Assembly (NCBI GenBank): GCA_032622095.1
Contig: CP136069.1
Location: forward strand, 153,627,043 to 153,691,042
Length of the DNA: 64,000 bases
Direction of reading: 5' to 3'
Source of the DNA: Siphonodentalium dalli
Lineage: Eukaryota > Mollusca > Scaphopoda > Gadilida > Siphonodentaliidae
This document shows, in pieces, positions 55,232-64,000 of this stretch (position 1 is the stretch's first letter; each line of letters opens with the position of its first letter). The notes below the pieces were generated by a model. That model saw only the letters and a list, made by a program, of their open reading frames with translations, did no database searches and was not told where the DNA came from. A program made the translations under genes and the position numbers.

Positions 55232-55765
55232 TATGCCATTCCATCCCACATTGAAATATGAGGGAGAGGGCTCAATACCTACTCCCAGCTCAATAATTTT
55301 TACTTCTTGTCAACAGATAGCCTTTACTACCCAACCCCATTTTGACATTGATTTATCTTGATTCAATTTGCATTGAAATATCAATTAATTTGCATTGAAA
55401 TATCAATTAATTTGCAGAAAACAGCTGAAATTTTCTCTTAAAATTTACATAAAAATAGCTGTTGTTATACAACAAATTTTAGGTTCCAAATACTCCTTGG
55501 GGGGGGGGGGGGGTGGGTTAACATTTATAAGTTACATTGATATGAATATATCTAAAAAGGTATACATATACAATATAAATGGGGGGTTCACATCGTATAA
55601 AATAAACTTTGATGTGAAATTTAATGTTTGTCATCATTTTTCTTTACAGTCCCAGTGCTTTTGCTGATTAACCTCCAAGTTCCAGCCAGTATTTCAAAGT
55701 TTTTGATTTAACTGGTATGTCTAAATTTCTTAGCATTATTCTTCTAATTAATAATTATGTACCGG
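55232..55765 (+). repeat. Direct duplication, second copy
   Basis: Second copy of 54195-54710. It has a small internal duplication of TTGCATTGAAATATCAATTAA and a G run of different length. Confidence 0.85.
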
Positions 55766-55775
55766 TTGTAACAGG

Positions 55776-57440
55776 ATATCTCTTCCCCCCCCCCTGGATA
55801 TCTCCCCCCCCACCCTGGATATCTCACCCCCCCCCCCACCCCCCCCCCCCCCATGTACGACTAAAAAATAATTTCACTCATTTGATATCGTTTGGTTCTG
55901 AAATGGCCAGAAAAATGTTTTTTGAGATTAAAAAAAAAATATATATTTTTTTTTTTTTTATTTAAAAAAAAAAAAGTACAAAATTATTGTTTTCACGAAT
56001 TTGATAGTCTTTTTTTTTTCTTTCAAATGTCCAGGCTTGGATATTCCACCACCCCCCCCCCCCCCCACCCAGCACCTACATGACAAAAAAATCATCTTAT
56101 GGTTTTATCGCTCGTTTTGCATTATATATTCATGAGTCAGGGTTTGGGGTGGGGGGGAAGATGTCCAGGTCAGGATATCTCCCCCCCCCCCCCCAATCCA
56201 GCACCTACATGACAAAAAAATAATCTTATGGTTTTATCACTCGTTTTGCTTTATATAGTCATGAAACAGCGAGAAATTAACTTCTTCTGAGAACAAGTTG
56301 TTCGAGTCAGGGTTTGGGGTGGGGAAATGTCCAGGTCAGGATATTTCCCCCCCCCCCCCCTATGGCACCCTACATGACAAAAAAATAATCTTATGGTTTT
56401 ATCGCTCGTTTTTGCTTTATATAGTAAAGAAACAGCAAGAAAATTAACTTCTTCTGAGAACAAGTTTTTGAGTCAGGGTTTGGGGGGAGGGGGGGAAATG
56501 TCCAGGTCAGGACATCTCCCCCCCCCACCCAGCACATACATGACAAAATAATAATCTTATGGTTTTATCGCTTGTTTTGCTTTTATATAGTCATGAAACA
56601 GCGAGAAATTAACTTCTTCTGAGAACAAGTTGTTCGAGTCAGGGTTTGGGGGTGGGGAAAATGTCCAGGTCATGATATCAGGATTTTTTTGTCATGTAGG
56701 TGCTGGGTGGGGGAAGATATCCTGACCTGGGACATCTCCCCCCCCCCACCCCCCCCCCCCCCCCCCCCGACTCAAAAAAGTTGTTCTCAGAAGAAGTTAA
56801 TTTCTCCCTGTTTCATGACTATATAAAGCAAAACAAGCGATAAAACCATAAGATTATATTTTTGTCATGTAGGTGCTGGGTGGGGGGGGGGGGGGGAAAT
56901 ATCCTGACCTGGACATCTTCCCCCCGCCCCCCACCCCAAACCCTGACTCAAAAAACTTGTTCTCAGAAGAAGTTAATTTCTCGCTGTTTCATGACTATAT
57001 AAAGGAAAACAAGCAATAAATCCATACAATGATTCATTTGTCATGTAGGTGCTGGGGTGGGGGAGGGGGAGATATCCTGACCTGGACATCTCCCCCCAAA
57101 CCCTGACTCAAAAAACTTTTTCTCAGAAGAAGTTAATTTCTCGCCGTTTCATGACTATATAAAGCAAAACAAGTGATAAAACCATAAGATTATTTTTTTG
57201 TCATGTAGGTGCTGGGTGGGGGGAAGATATCCTGACCTGGACATCTCCCCTCCCCAAACCCTGACTCAAAAAACTTTTTCTCAGAAGAAGTTAATTTCTC
57301 CCTGTTTCATGACTATATAAAGCAAAACAAGTGATAAAACCATAAGATTATTTTTTTGTCATGTAGGTGCTGGGTGGGGGGGGGGGGGGAGATATCCTGA
57401 CCTGGACATCTTCCCCCCACCCCAAACCCTGACTCAAACA
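55776..57440. repeat. Head-to-head inverted array with poly-C/poly-G tracts
   Basis: Four C-rich forward units (anchor CTACATGACAAAAA at 56075, 56204, 56368, 56535) meet five inverse, G-rich units (anchor GTCATGTAGGTGCTGG at 56691, 56864, 57040, 57200, 57359). Units are about 160-175 bp and contain GGTTTTATCGCTCGTTTTGC and AATTAACTTCTTCTGAG. The axis is near 56690. A single inverse unit reappears at the window end (63945-64000). Confidence 0.9.
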
Positions 57441-57940
57441 AGACAGTCAATGACTGTGGGGTCGCTCACCAGACTGCAAAGACTGATAAGACAGGGACTC
57501 TGGAGACCAAAACAGTCAGCACTTTTCATAATCACTTTAAAAGAAGTAGATTTAAACAGGATATGTGGCTAGAGAGACTTCAAGTATGTAGCTTGGTGAA
57601 AATCCACCTTGAAATTGCCAACTGTACACTACTGATCACCCCCCTCCTCTCCAGCTCAACAAGTCCCCTCCCAACCGGGCTCCAGACTCCCAAGTCTTAG
57701 GTTGGAATTTCACAACCGACACCTCAAACTTTCTCAATTGTTGGAAATTTCCAATCTCACAAGCGCCTTTTTCTAAAACCATTTAAACATGTTTGAAGCC
57801 CAATTATCCATGTACCCAAAACACAATATATGTATGTCAGACCAATCAGTCAGGTGGTTCCAAGGTAGATGTTTTAATGAATTTGGTATTTCGATGATTT
57901 TATTGGACACAAAAGTGTTAACTCCCCATAGCCTGCCATT
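57441..57940. other. No recognisable gene
   Basis: Mixed sequence without frames or repeats I recognise. Confidence 0.5.
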
Positions 57941-57944
57941 TCTT

Positions 57945-58695
57945 GACAGGTTGACCTCATTTTAACAAATCTGAATCTCAGTAATGGCATTAGTTTTTCA
58001 ATTTTCAAAAAATGTTAAACAATATATATATATATGTAATTGACCATGGAGTTAAATACAATTTTTTTTTAATTTTTTTTTAAATATTCTAATAAAAAAA
58101 AACAATTCCATTTTTTTTTAAATGTTTAAGAGTTTAATCTGAATTTTTTTTTTTCTGAGTTATGTCCCTGGCCCCACCCACATTTGACCCAGTGACCTCA
58201 TTTGAACAAATCTGAACCCAGTCAACCAATGATCCTTCATACCAAATATGAACCCATTTGGCCTGATGGTATTCGAGAAGAAGATGTTTAAAAGAATTAC
58301 TATGGAGGGAAAGAGTTATGGCCCTGGTTTCTCAACTAATCAACCTGGTGACCTCATTTGAACAAATCTGAATGTGAGTCACCTAGGGAACATCCACACC
58401 AAATATGAACCCATTAAGTCGTTCTAAGAATTACAGAATTACTATCAAGGAACAGAGTTGTGGCCCTGCTTTCGCAATTATTTGACCCAGTGACCTCATT
58501 TGAACAAATCTGAATGAGAGTCACCTAGGAAACATCCACACCAAATATGAACCAATTCGGTCCAATGGGACTTCAGAAGAAGATGTTCAAAGAATTGTTG
58601 ACGGATGGACGGACGGATGGCTAAACGGACGGACGGACGACGGACGAAGAGTGATGACTATAGCTACACCGGAGACTTCGTCTCAGGTGAGCTAA
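57945..58695 (+). mobile_element. Hairpin-class repeat element R3
   Basis: The word TGACCTCATTTGAACAAATC recurs at 58191, 58347 and 58490 (a diverged one near 57952). A GGACGGACGGACGACGGACG run follows, and the element ends in a stem, TAGCTACACC-GGAGAC / TTC / GTCTCAGGTGAGCTA (about 58653-58693), then AAAA. Same architecture as the 9-kb and 42.6-kb elements with an unrelated body. Confidence 0.75.
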
Positions 58696-59640
58696 AAACA
58701 GTACATCAATAAAAATGTCCCAATCTTTGCCAACGAAATGAACCGATTGCTAGATTGTTAGTCATTATTTAAGCCACTTGGTATCCGATACACGCAAACT
58801 ATTGTCGCCAGCAGTTATGTATAGGATAATGGTGTGAAAATTGAACATTATTTCAGGGAATGGATTGATCGAGACCGTAGGTCGAGATCGTTCCATTTGC
58901 TGAAATAATGTACAATTTGAACCTATTATCTGACTTAAAACATGGCCGAGTCCATTTGGTGGATGTCTCACCTCTTAATAGAATGGAGTAACTCGAAATT
59001 GGGTCAAGGCACCTGAGTTGTACCATGTGTTCGGACCTATCCACTCGCTCATTGGCTGCACGGATGGCGTGACATCTTCACCCATTGTCAACTTAACGGA
59101 CAGGCAGAATACTAGTGCTGAAACGGATATCCGGATGACAACTGGCTACCGTCGGCAACCGATTGAACTATGATCAACCGGTTAACCGCTATGTATTACA
59201 CACATGCAATGCCACTGATAAACACTAACGTATGCAGGTCCTTAATCGGCGTAGACTGATAACAGTAGCTTTTAAACACGGGTACTTTATCAATTTTGCT
59301 ACAAACGTTATCACTCAGAGGGGTATACATTCCCCCTAATAATGAGATAATCCTGCTGCAAACGTCATGGATACACGGCTTAATCGTAAACCGATGAGTC
59401 CACTTTTAACGGAATGCGGGGGGATGTTTATTCTGGAAGAACATGGTGCGTCCCCCTGATAATGAGATAATCCTAGCAACCACGTGCGCGAAAGTAATAT
59501 AATTATACTGGCTTACAAGTTGGATGCGGCCACTTTCAAATGAATGCGGGGAGGTAAACACCTGGCTCGCACTGCTATGTTTATTTGTGGGAATTCCTCT
59601 CAAGCGAGTGACGTATTTACTATAATAACTGTCAAACTTT
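58696..59640. other. Spacer with one foldback
   Basis: A hairpin lies at about 58837-58918: CATTATTTCAGGGAATGGA-GATCGAGACC pairs with GGTCGAGATCGTTCCATTTGCTGAAATAATG. Two short words (CCCCCTRATAATGAGATAATCCT) repeat at 59332 and 59452. No gene is supported. Confidence 0.55.
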
Positions 59641-60005
59641 GATAATTATTCAATAAACCCGATGATATTATATACCTGCCTGCAATTGGGAATTTGGTGG
59701 GTGAAAATTGGGAATAAGGTGCCTTTTTCCCATTGGGAATGGGGCCGTTTACCGGACCCTGAGGACACTAAAAAAAATCGCTGTTCACATAGTGTACAAA
59801 TGGTTTCCGTTTGCTATTGGTATCAACAACAATTTATAGGCGACTGTTACTTCAGAGATTTACGAAGAGCCATCGAACGAACCTTTCCGAATGCCTCTAT
59901 TTCAAACCAATATTTTCAAATCAATTACAAATCGAAAATAGAGAACGAATCAAATAACGAATCGAACATTGAATATTCGCAGGACCCTAACCTCGGCCTC
60001 ATAAC
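59641..60005. other. Fragment ending in a hAT-type terminus
   Basis: ATATTCGCAGGACCCTAA at 59976-59993 matches the inverted end of the hAT family at 37909-39867. The other end is not found. A frame at 59662-60048 crosses the boundary and has no motif. Confidence 0.4.
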
Positions 60006-60969
60006 TAGAGTTGGCACGGTTATTGATTTTGATAATCGATTAAATTGATTATCATCGATTAATCATACCTAATATTAATAACAGTGGAAGTATTCCATAA
60101 TATGGCCAATTGGCTGGGTGTTGGTTATAATAATTGGGAATTCATTAGAATGAACGTAGCAATTATTTCAGTGTTAATAGCCAAACTTACAAACAATATA
60201 AAACTAGGAATTTATGACGGACCACTAGCGTTCATGAATCTAATGTTACGGAAACTATAAGTTTCAGCAAACTTATCCAGAGTGTGGATAACAATCAGAA
60301 ATGTGCTCCTCACCCCCCGGAAATTTCAGGACTCGGAACAATTAAGTTAAGTAATTTATAATATTGATAATAGTGAGTTTCATTCAGTAGTCACCACACG
60401 ATAAGTTACTGTACTAGTTCTAAGTATACTCATGCAAATGAAGAATACTAGCAAATTACATCGCGAAGAACATCGCTGATTAAAATGCCGTAGGTTCCCA
60501 GGTTTCGAGAGAATGTAAATTATTTACATATTGGTCCAATCAGATTCAAGGGTGAGTGCATTCAGTTCATTGAACACGGTGACAGTGGGCACATTTCAAA
60601 AACATTGTGCCGTTTTTCTTGTAGAAATATACAACGACATTGCCACAAGTTCAAAGCCGTAGTGCTGCCAATTTGTAAGAAAATACAATGACCCAAAGAG
60701 TAACCATGTCGTATCATCAAATGAACTGCCCACTGTTTGCAACATATATTAGTACTCATGTCGCCGGATTCTCTTTGATGCACAATCAAAGGTTGCTAAC
60801 CCTTCGGTTGTAGATTAGCCTGCAAAACAAACACGATATTCGATAACACGCAGCACTTTCCAATGTCAGAAATAAATAATGCAGATTAATCGAAAATGTA
60901 CCATAATCGATTATGGGCTTTTATATCAATGGTTCATCAATTTATATATGATTAATCGTGGCACCCCTA
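60006..60969. mobile_element. hAT-type element, 8-bp TSD CTCATAAC
   Basis: Ends TAGAGTTGGCACGGTTA and (inverse) TAGGGGTGCCACGATTA. CTCATAAC flanks at 59998-60005 and 60970-60977. The interior matches 38155-39020 (CAGTGGAAG, AATATGGCC-ATTGGCTGGG, CTAACCCTTCGGTTGTAGATTA). It is 964 bp, without a transposase. Confidence 0.9.
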
Positions 60970-60977
60970 CTCATAAC

Positions 60978-62719
60978 TCGGCCAATATGGAAATATATAA
61001 TATGAAATGATCACATTTATCAGTCCCAATAAGCTGAATTATAAACGAGAGGCCGATCACGATCGGCAGATGTTTAACCCATACCTTGGCGATAGCGACT
61101 AGTCATAACTGATAACTTGTCAAAGATATGATCACAGGAATTAATCCATATATCAGTACCCAACTTGAAATCAAAAGCTCAAATAATTTGTCTTAAGGAA
61201 GGGTTAAAGTATTTGGGGTGGGGAGGAGTAGTTTTAAATCTCATAACTCTGTCCCTATTCACCCAAGGACCTCTCACTGTAAAATCCAATGGTTTAGTAA
61301 TTTCGGAGGACATGTTTAAGAGTTTAAGTTAACTCATTGGAAGCAAAAGTGATAAATCCCTATCTTTAACACTTTTGACATGCCAGATATTCAAAATGTA
61401 TTCACTTCTAAAGAGAAATTATAATTTGTTGACAAGCCAGACTGCTTAGAATGACATACGTGAGGGGATTCCATCTCATATTTAAATGGTGCTTTAATTA
61501 CGCCCCCCCCCCCTTCCCCCCAGTTATTTGTTTATCAAACATGGACAGATATAAGATCAGATCTGACCTGTGTATTAAATCAGATTAAGTGTTTCATAAC
61601 AGGGGTGTATGCATGGTTTTCAAAAATATATGTAGTTTATACAATTCAAAAGTATTATCTATATAATGTTATACAGACATAATATGATGAGGAAGCTTGA
61701 CCCTATGACCACTAAATCGTTCATATAAAAGAAAGTAAGTTAGCCCTCAATTAAATGGTTTCACACATTACAATGTTTTACAAGTAGCTTGGACACTAAA
61801 AGCCACAACCTTCAATGTTAATCTTCTAAGTGCTCTGTGGCCCCTAAAATTCAATCAACCATGAAAATATGAACAAATGGGAAAATAAGGTTCCTGGAAA
61901 CACTAACATCTACCATATTGATTTTCAAAACAAGTCATCACTTACAATAGTCATGTATATTTATCTGCCTGATTCCCATTGCATAGATAAATCATATTGG
62001 CCATCAGCTGTTATTTTAATTTCAAATTGAAAGCACATGTCTGAAGGGTTAATATATTTTTCAAAAATCAATTAATCAGTCAAAACCAAAATTGATATAA
62101 GTGAATAGTGTGCAAAGATACCCAACATATATTAAGAGATGTGAGGAAGAGTCCATGTACATTATAGCATGTGTCTATGGAAACCTTGGAAAGGGTTAAT
62201 TATTTTTGAAGCAAATTAATGGAATTTAGTCTTATGTAGGTGAGTGGGGGCTCTTATCTCACCCTGTAATGAAATGTCAAGAATAGGATAAACACCAGTC
62301 TTATGCTGCCATTAATCAATTTGACAGTTAGAATAAACAAACAGCCAGCCACCAGTGTTGTTTATCTGGTTGTTGCTCTGTATAATATGTCATCACTCAT
62401 TTCATAACAGATTTCACTTGGAATGACAACATCTATAAAATGTCCTCTCATATACTCTGGATGTTGGATGATCACATGGTAATTTATTGATATCATTATA
62501 TTACATGAAACTATTGCAATAAAATCTTCATATTTTCAAAACAGGATATCACACCTAATTAATCGTATAAAACTAAAATAAATGAAAGTGTCAATATATT
62601 TTTTTTATTATTTGTTTTTTTTTTTATTGTTATTAAAGTTCAAACAAAATTTAATATTTGTATATGCTAAATTTAGCAAGGAGTTAAATCTAAAAAAGTT
62701 GAATTTTTATTTTTTTATT
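60978..62719. other. Gene-poor spacer
   Basis: AT-rich with a poly-C tract near 61503-61520. No frame or repeat family is recognised. This is the longest stretch in the window without a visible element, so it may be intron or intergenic sequence. Confidence 0.55.
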
Positions 62720-63117
62720 TTTTTCTTCGAAAAAGGGTCATAACTCCTTTAAAATTAATCGGATCAAACCCATATTCGGACTCGATCTGTATTTTGGGCT
62801 TCGAAACTCACATACCAAATTTGGTTCCAATCAAATAAAAAATGTTTGAGTTATGGCAGAATGTGTGAATTCTAAGTTGAAAAAGGGCCATAACTCTAAC
62901 AAAAACTCGGATCAAAACCAAATTCGAACTCGATCTGTATTTTGGGCTGAGAAACCCATATACAAAATTTGGTTTCGATCGGATAGAAAATGTTTGAGTT
63001 ATCGCATTACTCGTAAAGTGTCTACGGACAGACAGACAGACAGACGGACGAACGACGAGTGGTCAATCCGGGCAACGACACTATGTTTACCATACTATGG
63101 TATGGGTAAACATAAAA
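62720..63117 (+). mobile_element. Hairpin-class repeat R2, second copy
   Basis: AAGGGTCATAACTCCTT and AAGGGCCATAACTCTAAC mark two units (62733 and 62883); GGACAGACAGACAGACGGACG follows, and the terminal hairpin at 63082-63114 (TATGTTTACCATAC / GTATGGGTAAACATA) matches that at 42854-42885. Confidence 0.8.
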
Positions 63118-63348
63118 AGGTTGTCAGAGTATTCGTTAAATTGATTTAAATTTCCTTACCTAAGCTGGATTTCTGACACTGCACATAAGATCTGACGTAA
63201 CACAGAATGAGAACTTCAGAAGATAAACCGAACTATTTTGGCAAAAGACCCATATAAAACAAATATGTATCGATTTGTTTAACAGCTGTTTTAGCCACCT
63301 ACCAAATTGATAATTGCCAATTTGATGCAGTAAACTTTATTACATTAG

Positions 63349-63586
63349 GAACATGTGGTTGAAAAACCACGAAAAAGAAGAGGAGTTATTGAAGAAATAT
63401 ATGGTGATATATTCAATGAGCGGTAAAGGAGCTCATCTCACTTGTTTGCTGATACCAAAAGCGGTATTAAAGACTATAATCCTGATAAATGATGACCACT
63501 CCAGAGATGTAGCTGGAGTTCACCCACAAAACATCTATCTTTTTCCAAATACAGAGGGGTCACTCGATTGTCCAATCGGCTATAAG
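63349..63586 (+). CDS. Candidate exon of tyrosine-recombinase-like gene, middle part
   Basis: Between a T-rich acceptor (TTTATTACATTAG) and a donor AAG|GTAAGC, one frame is open: KNHEKEEELLKKYMVIYSMS, HLTCLLIPKAVLKTIILIND, VAGVHPQNIYLFPNTEGSLD. 'L-L-I-P-x-x-h-x-x-x-I ... G-V-x-x-x-N-x-Y-L-F' is the pattern I associate with the central region of the tyrosine-recombinase-like family whose end is at 25507; inference only. No stop or shift. It may be an exon of a live gene that continues beyond the window, or a relic. Confidence 0.5.
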
Positions 63587-63929
63587 GTAAGCTTACTTAC
63601 AAGTACATGCAAGATGAGATCTTGAGAATCCAAGATTTTAATCTAATCAAATTGGAATAAAACGAAATCGATTTCAAATCGATTTTGAACCGAAATCTAA
63701 ATTTGTGTCAATCTCAATTGAAACAAGTTTTGTCAAGGATTTTCTGTATATGGTAAGTAAATACCGTTTTTATTTTTCAATTATTACAAATAAATGTCAA
63801 AATATATCAATTATGAGAACACCACGGAATTGCCCGTCAAAAATGACAGATGATATGCAGGAAAATATCACTGCTGCAAAGCTCATTATGATATAAACAA
63901 TGCTGGGAAATGGTGGGCGGAGTTTGTCC

Positions 63930-64000
63930 GGAATTTGGCATTATATTTTTGTCATGTAGGTGCTGGGTGGGGGGGGGGGGGGGGGGGGAAATATCCTGAC
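63930..64000 (-). repeat. Single unit of the poly-G inverted array, cut by window end
   Basis: TTGTCATGTAGGTGCTGGGT followed by a G run of more than 20 and AATATCCTGAC matches the inverse units at 56691-57440. Confidence 0.85.

Noticed and set aside
55717-56083. Proline-rich and lysine/phenylalanine-rich frames
   Set aside because: Products of poly-C, poly-A and poly-T runs.

Overview
The window reads as a stretch of an AT-rich animal genome, most likely a bivalve or other mollusc. The evidence is the repeat landscape: non-autonomous elements built of tandem units of about 160 bp, a GGAC/GACG microsatellite and a terminal hairpin; DIRS-type, hAT, Mutator-like and piggyBac-type elements; SGNH-domain elements; and very long G and C homopolymers. 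No bacterial operon, rRNA, tRNA or CRISPR structure is visible, and nearly every long open frame is a decayed transposon gene. The species call is inference.

Layout. 0-2.2 kb: repeat copy, DIRS-type gag-like fragment, minus-strand LINE ORF1 remnant, THAP-like remnant. 2.9-7.7 kb: a region bounded by diverged inverted ends. 8.1-12.3 kb: a decayed gene whose two halves (a conserved N-terminal domain and an SGNH-like GDSV domain) are separated by a hairpin-ended element carrying about 15 copies of a 164-bp satellite. 14-20.7 kb: GGTCA-rich repeat, a DIRS polymerase pseudogene with a piggyBac-type palindromic MITE in its reading frame, SGNH-PHD remnant, PIF1-like helicase remnant and a second MITE copy. 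24.4-26 kb: C-terminal part of a tyrosine-recombinase-like gene. 26.5-28.5 kb: gag-like gene interrupted by a hAT element with an 8-bp TSD and joined to a Gypsy RNase H remnant. 28.86-32.6 kb: a Mutator-like element with 103-bp identical inverted ends and a 9-bp TSD, holding a decayed LINE. 32.9-41.9 kb: more gag-like sequence, hairpin-ended repeats, one plausible host exon, nested hAT elements and an unrecognised ORF pair.

42.9-52.1 kb is the most unusual part: a composite tandem array of diverged units mixing an SGNH-like GDSR domain, a C2HC zinc finger, a DSGATDH segment, a gag-like coiled-coil segment, a shared 3-prime module and two minisatellites. The modules meet in different orders at re-used junctions. 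53.5-57.4 kb is dense in poly-G/poly-C repeats, including a head-to-head inverted array. 58-64 kb holds another hairpin-ended element, a further hAT copy, a long gene-poor stretch and one candidate exon of the tyrosine-recombinase-like family.

The genes do not form a pathway. The common thread is nested transposon insertion, much of it datable by order: gag gene before hAT, DIRS polymerase before MITE, older hAT before younger hAT. Because no searches could be run, family names rest on motifs read by eye.
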